Shown here in pieces: positions 18,132 to 26,364 of a DNA stretch of 64,000 nt (the stretch's first letter is position 1; the number at the start of each line of letters is the position of its first letter). The notes beneath the pieces were generated by a model that did no database searches, was not told the DNA's origin, and saw only the letters and a program-made list of their open reading frames with translations. The position numbers and the translations under genes were made by a program. This stretch comes from Paenibacillus sp. FSL A5-0031 (GTDB lineage: Bacteria > Bacillota > Bacilli > Paenibacillales > Paenibacillaceae), in the NCBI RefSeq assembly GCF_001956295.1, contig NZ_MRTD01000007.1, positions 62,001 through 126,000 on the forward strand, given 5' to 3'.

Positions 18132-19463
18132 ATGAAAAAAATATTCGTGCTCGATACAAATGTGCTGCTTCATGATCCGCAAGCGATTTTTGCTTTCGAT
18201 GATAATGAAGTCATAATTCCCGCGGTTGTGTTGGAAGAAATTGATTCAAAGAAGAGGTTGGCTGATGAATTAGGACGAAATGCGCGTTCGATCTCGCGTC
18301 TGCTCGATAAGATGAGAGAAATAGGCCACTTGCATGAAGGGATTGAACTGCCTAGCGGCGGCTTGCTCAAGGTAGAATTAAATCACCGCAGCTTCATGCG
18401 AGTACAAGAAATGTTTGGGGAAATGTCCAACGATAATCGGATTTTGGCGGTTGCGCTGAATTACCATATAGAACAGGAAAATGAGCCGGAGAAACAAAGT
18501 ATCGTATTAGTTAGCAAGGATGTACTCGTTCGTATCAAAGCTGATGTTCTAGGCTTGCAGGCTCAAGATTATTTATCAGATCGGGTTGTTGTTTCGTCGG
18601 AGTTTTATTCTGGCTATATGACGCTTTATGTTCATCCTGCAGTTATCGACGAGTTTTACACTTATCGCTTCCTTACAGTTAACAACATGCACCTCAATAT
18701 TCGATTAAATCCGAATGAATTTGTGATTTTGCGCGATGAAATGGGAACCTCGAAGTCAGCTCTGCTTAAGGTTAGCCAAGACGGGGCAAGGCTTGAGCCT
18801 TTATTTTTAAGCAATGATCCGGTTTGGGGAATAACCGCTCGCAATGCTCAGCAGCGCATGGCGCTTGAGCTGCTTCTAAATGACGACGTGCCGCTCGTGA
18901 CACTTACCGGCAAGGCTGGTACGGGTAAGACGCTTCTCGCGCTGGCAGCGGGTCTTCTGAAGACGGAGGATGAGCATAAATACAAGAAGCTGCTAATCGC
19001 AAGGCCTGTCGTACCTATGGGGAAAGATATCGGATATTTGCCAGGCGAGAAGGAAGAGAAGCTGCGGCCATGGATGCAGCCGATATACGATAATTTGGAG
19101 TATTTGTTCGATACGAAGAAATCAGGCGATATTGATAAAATATTGATGGGAATGGGCAGCATTCAGGTCGAGGCTTTAACTTATATTCGCGGCCGATCTA
19201 TTCCCGGGCAATTCATTATTATTGATGAAGCACAGAACCTCACGAAACATGAGGTAAAAACGATTGTTTCGAGGGTCGGTGAAGGAAGTAAAATCGTTCT
19301 TATGGGAGATCCCGAGCAAATAGATCACCCTTATCTGGATTCGATCAGCAATGGTTTGACCCATATTGTAGAGCGCTTCAAAGCAGAGGGTATCAGCGGC
19401 CATATGACGCTTGAGAAAGGCGAACGATCCAAGCTAGCCCAATTGGCAGCGGATTTACTATAA
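18132..19463 (+). CDS. PIN-domain plus PhoH-like ATPase (YlaK-type, PhoH2)
   Basis: This 443-residue protein joins an N-terminal PIN nuclease domain (FVLDTNVLLHDPQ, VVLEEIDSKK; residues ~1-140) to a C-terminal PhoH ATPase (TLTGKAGTGKTLLALAAGL Walker A, FIIIDEAQN Walker B, VLMGDPEQID sensor). PhoH2 proteins act as RNA helicase/ribonucleases. The family length is normal and the key acidic residues of the PIN domain are present. The start ATG 18132 follows a GGGAGG site. Confidence 0.93.
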   Translation: MKKIFVLDTNVLLHDPQAIFAFDDNEVIIPAVVLEEIDSKKRLADELGRNARSISRLLDKMREIGHLHEGIELPSGGLLKVELNHRSFMRVQEMFGEMSNDNRILAVALNYHIEQENEPEKQSIVLVSKDVLVRIKADVLGLQAQDYLSDRVVVSSEFYSGYMTLYVHPAVIDEFYTYRFLTVNNMHLNIRLNPNEFVILRDEMGTSKSALLKVSQDGARLEPLFLSNDPVWGITARNAQQRMALELLLNDDVPLVTLTGKAGTGKTLLALAAGLLKTEDEHKYKKLLIARPVVPMGKDIGYLPGEKEEKLRPWMQPIYDNLEYLFDTKKSGDIDKILMGMGSIQVEALTYIRGRSIPGQFIIIDEAQNLTKHEVKTIVSRVGEGSKIVLMGDPEQIDHPYLDSISNGLTHIVERFKAEGISGHMTLEKGERSKLAQLAADLL

Positions 19464-19470
19464 CGATCGT

Positions 19471-19497
19471 GCCCCTCTCTGGAGAGGGGCTTTTTTT
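19471..19497 (+). terminator. Intrinsic terminator after phoH
   Basis: GCCCCTCT pairs with AGAGGGGC and is followed by seven T. It also shows that an in-frame GTG at 19469 is not the next gene's start. Confidence 0.9.
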
Positions 19498-19585
19498 ATT
19501 TGCAAAAATAGAAGGTTTTTTGGACAAAAAAACAAATTATTGTTATCCTATTTTTAGTAGATTTAAGGATGAAAGGAAGAAGGCT

Positions 19586-20875
19586 GTGACTCCCAGAAAA
19601 TACGTGCTGGTTTTATTCGGCACATTACTGTTAGCAGCATTATTACTTATCCCATTCTCACGAAATGCAAACCCTGCAATCACTGGAAAACCTGACGGGA
19701 AAACAAATGTTCAACCCGCTCCCGGTACTCTAGTTGTTGATCAGCTGTCTGACATTACTGTAAGCGTTTCCTTGCCGAACATGCAATATCAACAGCTTCA
19801 GGAATTAAACCGGAATTTTATGATGAAATACCCTCATATTCAAGTTGAGCTTTCAAATGAGCCGAATAAGGAAAGAGCATACGATCTGTGGACGCTTCAG
19901 AGCCAGCAGAGAGAAGCCGCAGATATTATGCTGTTAGATAATGGATGGGTTAGATCATTTGCTGTACGAGGGTTTCTAAAGCCTGCTGACAGCATGATGA
20001 CAGGTGATACGCTCACCGATCAAATGACAGGATTGCTCGATTCGCTCAGATGGAACGGTTATTTATGGGGCGTACCAAAGGACTTAAACCCGTATATCAT
20101 CGTTTGGAACTCTGCACTGCTTAAGGAGACAGGTCTGAAGGAGCCGCCTTCTGACTTTGCTTCCTTTCAAGCCGCCGCTTCAAAAATGATCGAGCTTCAT
20201 CCGCAAGCGAGTATTGTAAACTGGAGTGCAGGCGATTTGCAGCAGCAGCTAACTTGGTTAGCCGCGTTTCAAACGAAACCAGCCAACTTGTTGAAAATAC
20301 TTCCGCTGAGTGAGCAGCAGACTCAGCAGCTGGAATGGTTTCAACAAATGGAAGTGAATTTGAGCAGAATCGATGTGGATGCAATCAATCAATTAGCAGA
20401 GGAGTTTCAAAATAATAATCTGTTTGCAGCTGTAATTCCGTGGAATCAATACGAGCGTTTCAATGAGGATTTGCGAATGAAGTTAACGATTGATCGTGAG
20501 CAAGTCCATTATCCATGGTTGAATGGACGAAGCTACGCGATTTCCTCCAACAGCGATGAAGAAGAGGAAGCGATGCTTTGGATTGGAGAAATGACCGAAT
20601 TAATGAATCAACAGATGACCTATGACCGATTTGGCTTTTTACCTGCAAGATCTTCATTATATTCGTTTAACAGCACCCTTCAAAGCGATCAAATTCATAT
20701 CCCGCCTGCTTGGTGGAAGAATGAGCTGAACACTAAGCTCGCAGATGAAAATCTCCCGATTTCAGATCCCATTTGGCCTGAGAAATGGCGTCAAAGGGAG
20801 AAGTTATGGGGAATGTTTTCCGATGGCAATTTTCAATTGGCTGATTATATGAAGTCGCTTGCCGCTTTAGAGTAA
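19586..20875 (+). CDS. Membrane-anchored extracellular solute-binding-like protein (orphan)
   Basis: A 429-residue protein with an N-terminal membrane segment (YVLVLFGTLLLAALLLIPF) but no lipobox Cys, then a family-1 solute-binding-like fold (NRNFMMKYPHIQVELSNEP, ADIMLLDNGWVRSFAVRGFL, LWGVPKDLNPYIIVWNSALL). Such proteins usually deliver sugars to ABC permeases, but no permease or ATPase gene lies nearby. The start is GTG 19586 behind AAAGGA at 8-nt spacing. It could be a transport receptor working with a distant permease, or a sensing subunit. Confidence 0.75.
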   Translation: MTPRKYVLVLFGTLLLAALLLIPFSRNANPAITGKPDGKTNVQPAPGTLVVDQLSDITVSVSLPNMQYQQLQELNRNFMMKYPHIQVELSNEPNKERAYDLWTLQSQQREAADIMLLDNGWVRSFAVRGFLKPADSMMTGDTLTDQMTGLLDSLRWNGYLWGVPKDLNPYIIVWNSALLKETGLKEPPSDFASFQAAASKMIELHPQASIVNWSAGDLQQQLTWLAAFQTKPANLLKILPLSEQQTQQLEWFQQMEVNLSRIDVDAINQLAEEFQNNNLFAAVIPWNQYERFNEDLRMKLTIDREQVHYPWLNGRSYAISSNSDEEEEAMLWIGEMTELMNQQMTYDRFGFLPARSSLYSFNSTLQSDQIHIPPAWWKNELNTKLADENLPISDPIWPEKWRQREKLWGMFSDGNFQLADYMKSLAALE

Positions 20876-20879
20876 AATG

Positions 20880-20923
20880 AAAACAGCCGGCCTCATTTTG
20901 CAATGATGGCCGACTGTTTTTTT
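20880..20923. terminator. Bidirectional terminator
   Basis: AACAGCCGGCC pairs with GGCCGACTGTT (one mismatch) between two convergent genes, with a T-run on the plus strand and an A-run on the other side. Confidence 0.8.
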
Positions 20924-20949
20924 GCTGAATAGATGAATGATGACAGCAG

Positions 20950-22056
20950 CTATAACTTCAGGCTGAGCTTGATGGTCAGTTCTCCATCTTTCATTTCAAC
21001 AGCATTCGCTTTAAGAAACGAAACGATTAAATCAGGATAAAAGCCGAGATCGAATTCCTTCTCGAGCGCACTGCGTGTCGTGTCAGGAAGGGAGAAGCCA
21101 TTAAATATGAGTTCATCGACATGAAATAGGATGGCGTTTTTGGGATCATTTTCGATCGTATAATGACCGCTGATTTTTATTTCCATGTTGTCGCGTTTTC
21201 CTTGAGCAATGACCTTGTCATCAATGAATTCAAAAGAGAAATAATTGAAGATATCATTTTGCTCACGAAGGAATGTATTTAAATCATCTTCGGGCACTCG
21301 AATGGTGTATTGAAAACCTTTTATTTCGAGCAGCTGCTTATTTTCTTGTACCCAGCTTGGCAGCTTCTGCATAGCCTTCGAGAGTGCTCGGAAATATTGT
21401 TTCACTTCAGCTATTCCTGCTGTTTCCCAGTAAGAAGTAAGCTCCTTCATCAAAATGCGTATGCGATCGGCATCTGATCTGCCAGCTAGCTGCTCGTCAA
21501 GCTGTTTCTCAAGCGCAACTACGCGCTCTCTCTGCGTTTTGAGCTGTTGTTCAATCGTACTCAGCTCATTCTGCCTAGCTTCAAGCTTCTCATAACCCAC
21601 TTTAACTTTCTTGTATTGCTCGACATATGTATTCAAGGTATGCTTGTCATGAGTAAGTATAATTTCGGCATAATCCAGCATTTGAAACAACTCCGATAAT
21701 GAATCGAACGATAAAAGAGCGCTAAGCAAAAAATCTCGTTCTCCCATATAGTAAGCGCGCAGCACATTTCCTGCTTCTTCTTGCTTGTCCGCTATTTGCT
21801 GTTCTTGTATGACCAGCTGCTTCTCTGTGTCTGTCATCGTCAGCATGAGCTGCTGCTTCTGTTCTTGTATGCGGATGATTTCTTTATCGATTTCCACGAC
21901 AGACAAGCTTTTCTCAAGCAGTGCATGCATATCCGCCTCATCAGCCGGCAGAGGCTCAGCCCAAGCGGGAAGCCGAAACAGGAACAAAAAGATGAGTAGC
22001 ATCGAAGTGGCTGCGATAGACAATCGATTGCGCCTGGCTGGCAATGTCAACGGCAT
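20950..22056 (-). CDS. Secreted coiled-coil protein of unknown function
   Basis: A 368-residue protein with a signal peptide (ATSMLLIFLFLFRLPAWAEP). A long coiled coil occupies about residues 45-200 (EIDKEIIRIQEQKQQLMLT, LEARQNELSTIEQQL, VVALEKQLDEQLAG), resembling the N-terminal half of CwlO/PcsB-type hydrolases. The C-terminal ~150 residues form a beta-rich domain with no NlpC/P60, CHAP or M23 motif. It may therefore be a regulatory or scaffold protein at the wall. ATG 22056 follows GAGGAGGG. It is divergent from the methyltransferase gene. Confidence 0.7.
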   Translation of the reverse strand: MPLTLPARRNRLSIAATSMLLIFLFLFRLPAWAEPLPADEADMHALLEKSLSVVEIDKEIIRIQEQKQQLMLTMTDTEKQLVIQEQQIADKQEEAGNVLRAYYMGERDFLLSALLSFDSLSELFQMLDYAEIILTHDKHTLNTYVEQYKKVKVGYEKLEARQNELSTIEQQLKTQRERVVALEKQLDEQLAGRSDADRIRILMKELTSYWETAGIAEVKQYFRALSKAMQKLPSWVQENKQLLEIKGFQYTIRVPEDDLNTFLREQNDIFNYFSFEFIDDKVIAQGKRDNMEIKISGHYTIENDPKNAILFHVDELIFNGFSLPDTTRSALEKEFDLGFYPDLIVSFLKANAVEMKDGELTIKLSLKL

Positions 22057-22129
22057 CGTCCCTCCTCAGCATTCATTTTATGCGGCAATCCATTCTATTA
22101 TATCTTACAATTGGAAAAGGATGAACCTT

Positions 22130-23284
22130 ATGATAATTGAAAACGAGCTTGCAGCCTCAATTGCGGAAAAAATAGCAGATGCAAAAACATATGGCAAGCT
22201 TGTAGATGAAGATGGAGGCTGGAGTTCAGTCAAATGCATCTCTTTTTTTCAATATATGCAGGCATGTCTATATGATCCGCAATATGGTTATTACCGTTCA
22301 GGGCCAATTCGAGTGGGCAAGGAGGGTGATTTTTATACGAGCTCAGGCATTGGGCAGGTGCTTGCTGAAGTTCTAGCGAAATATGCGCTGGACTACGCGG
22401 CATTAGTGGATAAACCGCTTAAACTGATGGAGTGGGGAGCAGGAACGGGGCGATTGTCTGCTCAAATTGCGGCTGCAGGTTGTGGACGAGACTTGGATTG
22501 GAAAAGAAAAATGCAGCCCATTCTAATTGAGGATCATCCTGCGCATGCTGAAGCAGCGCGGCATGCCTTTGCAGATATAAGCTTATCGGGTGCAGAACCG
22601 CTGCTTGCATCATCAAATGAGGCTTGGGGCGAAACCTGGCTTAAGCAGCCAACGATTGTGCTCGCAAACGAGCTGTTTGATGCTTTTCCTGTACACCGTG
22701 TGCAGCTAGTAAATGGAGAGCTGATGGAGTTAGGCGTTGCATATCATGATGAGCGTGGCTTCGTTGAGGTTCAAATGCCGCTTACCGATATTCGGATTAC
22801 AAATTGGCTTAATCGGGATCATATTCAATTGCTTGAAGGGCAGCAAACGGAGGTGCATGCTGGAGCAGTCGATTTCCTTAATAAGCTTGGAGCCGTGATG
22901 ACTAGGGGACGTGTCGTCATTATTGATTACGGGCATAAAGCGGAGGAATATGCGGCGGAGCACCGGATGCTTGGGACACTTATGTGCTATTCGCGTCATC
23001 AGACGAACACCAATCCGTATAGTCGAATCGGGGAGCAGGATATCACTTCACATGTCCCCTTTACCTTTATACATCATTCCGCTGAAGAAAGTGGATTTCA
23101 AGTAGCAAGCTATATGACACAAAAACAATTTTTAATTGAGCACGGCGTAATGGATATGCTTCAAAATCACAACAGCACTGACCCTTTCAGCAAAGAGGCG
23201 CGAAGGAATAGAGCGATTAGGCAGCTGCTGCTGAGCGATCAGATGAGTGAGACGTTTAAGGTGATGGTTTTGGAAAAAGGATGA
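22130..23284 (+). CDS. Class I SAM-dependent methyltransferase, MidA/NDUFAF7-like (COG1565)
   Basis: A 384-residue protein with the family opening FFQYMQACLYDPQYGYYRSG, the SAM loop MEWGAGTGRLSAQI, VLANELFDAFPVHRV and VIIDYGHKAEEY. The mitochondrial relative NDUFAF7 methylates an Arg on a complex I subunit; bacterial targets are unclear. ATG 22130 was chosen with AAAAGG upstream at 9 nt. The open frame reaches back to 21785 but overlaps the divergent gene there, so that part is not coding. Confidence 0.85.
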   Translation: MIIENELAASIAEKIADAKTYGKLVDEDGGWSSVKCISFFQYMQACLYDPQYGYYRSGPIRVGKEGDFYTSSGIGQVLAEVLAKYALDYAALVDKPLKLMEWGAGTGRLSAQIAAAGCGRDLDWKRKMQPILIEDHPAHAEAARHAFADISLSGAEPLLASSNEAWGETWLKQPTIVLANELFDAFPVHRVQLVNGELMELGVAYHDERGFVEVQMPLTDIRITNWLNRDHIQLLEGQQTEVHAGAVDFLNKLGAVMTRGRVVIIDYGHKAEEYAAEHRMLGTLMCYSRHQTNTNPYSRIGEQDITSHVPFTFIHHSAEESGFQVASYMTQKQFLIEHGVMDMLQNHNSTDPFSKEARRNRAIRQLLLSDQMSETFKVMVLEKG

Positions 23285-23293
23285 ATGATATAC

Positions 23294-23335
23294 AAAAAAA
23301 GTGTCAGCCCTAAAGGGGCTGACACTTTTTTGTTT
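23294..23335. terminator. Bidirectional terminator
   Basis: GTGTCAGCCC pairs perfectly with GGGCTGACAC, flanked by an A-run on the left and T-run on the right, between convergent genes. Confidence 0.9.
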
Positions 23336-23469
23336 AAGGAAAAGAACTCATATGTACTCTTGTTTGTTCTTACCTTAAGCGCATAACGAACCATTATCAT
23401 TTAGAATAATGGCTGTTCTTTCATGGCTTTGATTAAAGCTTGCCTTAGCGTATTTCGCTGACGCCTTTG

Positions 23470-23706
23470 TTAGAACGGCAAGTCCATCTTGAAGACCGAC
23501 CAATACGTGAAACCCACGAATGAAATGATCATATATCCCCAGAACATTACAATGTAAGTTCTTTCGGAGAAATTCAAGTAGCCTAGAAATACGAAAGCAA
23601 CGGCTTGTGCAAAAAACAATAGCGCAAATTCCGTCATATGGCCTGCGAAAGCCATAAGTCCGATTACCAGGGTCCAAAAGCCAAGTACCCGATACATACG
23701 TGCCAT
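23470..23706 (-). CDS. DUF2626 family small membrane protein
   Basis: A 78-residue, very hydrophobic protein: RMYRVLGFWTLVIGLMAF, LLFFAQAVAFVFLGYLNFSE, YIVMFWGYMIISFVGFTYW. The RMYRVLGFW start and FVGFTYW end are features of DUF2626, known from Bacillus. AAAGGGGGA lies before ATG 23706. A longer minus-strand frame at 23375-23677 overlaps it and lacks these features. Confidence 0.85.
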   Translation of the reverse strand: MARMYRVLGFWTLVIGLMAFAGHMTEFALLFFAQAVAFVFLGYLNFSERTYIVMFWGYMIISFVGFTYWSVFKMDLPF

Positions 23707-23982
23707 GATAACATCCCCCTTTCGCTGCGACCCGATTTTCTAATGATCATTATAACGTTTGGTGTAATAAGTGTAAACCAAAATACGTGAAGAAATCGCA
23801 AATTTTTTGTTTGCATCTAATTAACTCCCGCTTACTTAGATATAGTTTGCTCAAATATAAGAGCTAACATGTATGAGTAATTGAAAATTTGGTTATACAA
23901 ATTAGTATCCAATAGATTCTATGAACTCTACCAAGGGCATAGAGATAAAGTAAGCGCCTTTACGTTAGGAGGTTTTTGTTGC

Positions 23983-24633
23983 ATGACAGCAGTTAGACAA
24001 GATGCGTGGAGTCCGGACGATGATTTAATTCTCGCCGAGGTTACACTACGCCATATTCGCGAAGGTAGTACTCAGCTTGCAGCATTTGAAGAAGTGGGCG
24101 AACGAATTGGGCGTACATCCGCAGCATGCGGATTCCGCTGGAACAGTTGCGTTCGCAAAAGGTATGAGGATGCAATACAAATCGCTAAGCAGCAGCGCCA
24201 GAAGCGTAATTATTTAAAAAAACAAACGATTATCGCAACGCCGCATGTTTCATCGATTGCCGTTTTTGAAACGGAAGAACGTGGATTCAAACAAGAGAGT
24301 GGTGCAATCGAGGAAAGTTTATCGGTAGATGCTGTTATTCGTTTTCTCCGTGGATGGAAGACGACCTATCAGGATTTAACCCGCCAACTCAAATGGTATG
24401 AGAAGGAACTGAAAGACAAAGAGGAAGAGCTATACCGTTTGCGTGATCAGAATGAGAGATTGTCCAAAGAGGTTAACAATGTTCAAACGGATTACCGTGC
24501 TGTGAACGACGATTACAAGACACTTATTCAAATTATGGATCGTGCAAGAAGGCTTACTGTTTTGACGAATGACGATGAAGCTAAGCCGAGATTCAAGATG
24601 GATGCTAACGGCAATTTGGAACGGATTGAATAG
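23983..24633 (+). CDS. RsfA family transcriptional regulator (prespore-type)
   Basis: A 216-residue protein with an N-terminal Myb/SANT-like DNA-binding region (DAWSPDDDLILAEVTLRHI, EVGERIGRTSAACGFRWN). A basic stretch and a C-terminal coiled coil follow (WYEKELKDKEEELYRLRDQN). RsfA in B. subtilis is a forespore regulator that tunes sigma-F genes; several paralogues usually exist. ATG 23983 follows AGGAGG at 10 nt; an upstream in-frame ATG at 23881 lacks a site. Confidence 0.85.
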   Translation: MTAVRQDAWSPDDDLILAEVTLRHIREGSTQLAAFEEVGERIGRTSAACGFRWNSCVRKRYEDAIQIAKQQRQKRNYLKKQTIIATPHVSSIAVFETEERGFKQESGAIEESLSVDAVIRFLRGWKTTYQDLTRQLKWYEKELKDKEEELYRLRDQNERLSKEVNNVQTDYRAVNDDYKTLIQIMDRARRLTVLTNDDEAKPRFKMDANGNLERIE

Positions 24634-24652
24634 GTTATAATGCGTAAATAAG

Positions 24653-24690
24653 AGGAGCTGGCCATTATTTGGCTGGCTTCTTTTTCTTTT
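24653..24690 (+). terminator. Intrinsic terminator after the RsfA-like gene
   Basis: A 12-bp stem with three G-U pairs (AGGAGCTGGCCA with TGGCTGGCTTCT), then a T-rich tail. Confidence 0.75.
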
Positions 24691-24812
24691 GCGCTTTTTT
24701 TTATAGAAGAGTCTAGTCGGCTAAACTTGTATCAGTTGCAATATTTTCGGAAAATTTGATACGATGTTTGCTAATATATTGATGAGCAGCAGCTGGTCGG
24801 AAGGAGTATAAG

Positions 24813-25814
24813 GTGCATATAGATGTAGTAGGTGGGGGCTCGTTAGGACTGCTCTATGGAGCGAAGCTAGCAGAAACAGGGGCGGATGTTACGATTTGGA
24901 CGCGCAGTGAGGAACAGGCTGATGTGCTCGCTAATCAAGGCATTAGGCTTAAGGAGCTAGATGGGGCAAATGAGAAATCGATTCGTATCAAAAGTTTATG
25001 GAGCGGGTCTGCTTCTGAACATAGAGAACGTTATGACGTCACAAAACAGGATGCCGACTATCGCTGGGTGCTGCTGAGCGTTAAACAATCGGATTTGGAT
25101 GAAGCTTTTCTAAATATGCTTGCTTCGCTTCTTGCCAGCTATGATGGAGAGCGTGTGGCAGTCGTATGTATGCAAAATGGAATTGGACATTTAGAGCGAA
25201 TTAAAAGCAAACTTCCTACCTATCCGCTATTTGCAGCGGTGACGACAGAGGGGGCGAAACGTCTCGATGTTCGTTCGGTTGAGCATACGGGGAAGGGGCA
25301 GCTTTGGCTGGGTGAATGGGGAGAAAATGAGCGGAATCAAGATGATTCTCTCGATAACTCGCAAAAAATGTTGATTTCTTTGCTGGAAACGGCAGGATTT
25401 ACCTCTTTTCTGTCGAAAGACTTGGAGAATCGAATTTTTAATAAGCTGCTTATTAACGCAGTCATTAATCCATTGACGGCAATATTGGATGTGGAGAATG
25501 GACAGCTGCCGCTCCATCCTGTCGGCGTCAAACTTATGCAAGCGCTGTATGAGGAAACCGAGTTGGTGTTAATACAGGCTGGAATGAGCTTGCCGGAGAA
25601 TGGGTGGGAGCTCATTATAAAGGTTTGCAGGCAAACCAGCAGCAATATTTCTTCCATGCTTAGTGACGTAAGAGCTGGCAGAGCGACAGAAATCGATGCC
25701 ATTAATGGCGGGGTCGTACAGCTGGCTGAGAAGAATGGGCTGCAAGCGCCGTTAAACCAAGCAATAGTTACGATGATTAAAGCACTAAATCTTAAGTCGA
25801 CTATGAAGGAGTGA
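24813..25814 (+). CDS. panE: 2-dehydropantoate 2-reductase
   Basis: A 333-residue KPR/ApbA enzyme that reduces ketopantoate to pantoate with NADPH in pantothenate synthesis. The N-terminal Rossmann motif is VVGGGSLGLLYGAKLAETG, and the catalytic Lys lies in NRIFNKLLINAVINPLTAI. The start is GTG 24813 behind GGAAGGAG. DUF3397 follows by 6 bp and then bshC, the same order as upstream of mraZ in many bacilli (ylbQ position). Confidence 0.9.
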   Translation: MHIDVVGGGSLGLLYGAKLAETGADVTIWTRSEEQADVLANQGIRLKELDGANEKSIRIKSLWSGSASEHRERYDVTKQDADYRWVLLSVKQSDLDEAFLNMLASLLASYDGERVAVVCMQNGIGHLERIKSKLPTYPLFAAVTTEGAKRLDVRSVEHTGKGQLWLGEWGENERNQDDSLDNSQKMLISLLETAGFTSFLSKDLENRIFNKLLINAVINPLTAILDVENGQLPLHPVGVKLMQALYEETELVLIQAGMSLPENGWELIIKVCRQTSSNISSMLSDVRAGRATEIDAINGGVVQLAEKNGLQAPLNQAIVTMIKALNLKSTMKE

Positions 25815-25820
25815 AGGCCG

Positions 25821-26216
25821 ATGGAAATGATTTGGGAAAGCATCAAACATGCATACGCTTATTTGGCTGTAATTCCAATCATACCCTTCACCATCATTTT
25901 GTTTGGATATGGAGCATATATTCAGGATCGAAAGAAAGCGTTCCGATTGGCAATGGATGTTTCGACAGCCTTATTAATTGGCTGCGTTGCTGTATTGTTT
26001 GATGAGTTGTTTAACAGCAGATTCGGGATTTACGGCATATTGCTATTCATGCTGCTGGGCGGAGGATTGCTTGGAAACGCCCAATTTCGCAAGCGCGGCG
26101 CAGTGGATGCCAAAAAGATATTTCGGACGATATGGCGGCTAAGTTTTTTTACGATGAGCGTGCTGTACATTGTTTTTATGTGCATCGGCATCGGCAAAAT
26201 GTTTCTGACTGCTTAA
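25821..26216 (+). CDS. DUF3397 family membrane protein
   Basis: A 131-residue protein with four membrane segments (AYLAVIPIIPFTIILFGYGA, VSTALLIGCVAVLF, YGILLFMLLGGGLLG, FFTMSVLYIVFMCIGIG). Its place between panE and bshC is typical of DUF3397. AAGGAG precedes ATG 25821. Function unknown; co-transcribed with panE. Confidence 0.82.
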   Translation: MEMIWESIKHAYAYLAVIPIIPFTIILFGYGAYIQDRKKAFRLAMDVSTALLIGCVAVLFDELFNSRFGIYGILLFMLLGGGLLGNAQFRKRGAVDAKKIFRTIWRLSFFTMSVLYIVFMCIGIGKMFLTA

Positions 26217-26235
26217 CTCAAATAATAAATTGCTA

Positions 26236-26268
26236 AACGCCTCTCCCGAGCAGAGGTGTTTTTGTTTT
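26236..26268 (+). terminator. Intrinsic terminator after panE-DUF3397
   Basis: AACGCCTCT pairs with AGAGGTGTT (one G-U), then a T-rich tail. It lies inside the in-frame extension upstream of bshC, so that extension is not used. Confidence 0.8.
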
Positions 26269-26364
26269 GACGGACGGCTTCACCATTGTGTACAATTAAA
26301 ATGTTCAGTTTCACAATATGAAGTCGTGCTAACGACTATTAAGCGGGAGGTTACGGGCTGCGCT

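Noticed and set aside
23375..23677. Minus-strand 100-residue frame
   Set aside because: It overlaps the DUF2626 gene in another frame, is Cys/Arg-rich with no recognisable features, and has no good ribosome-binding site.
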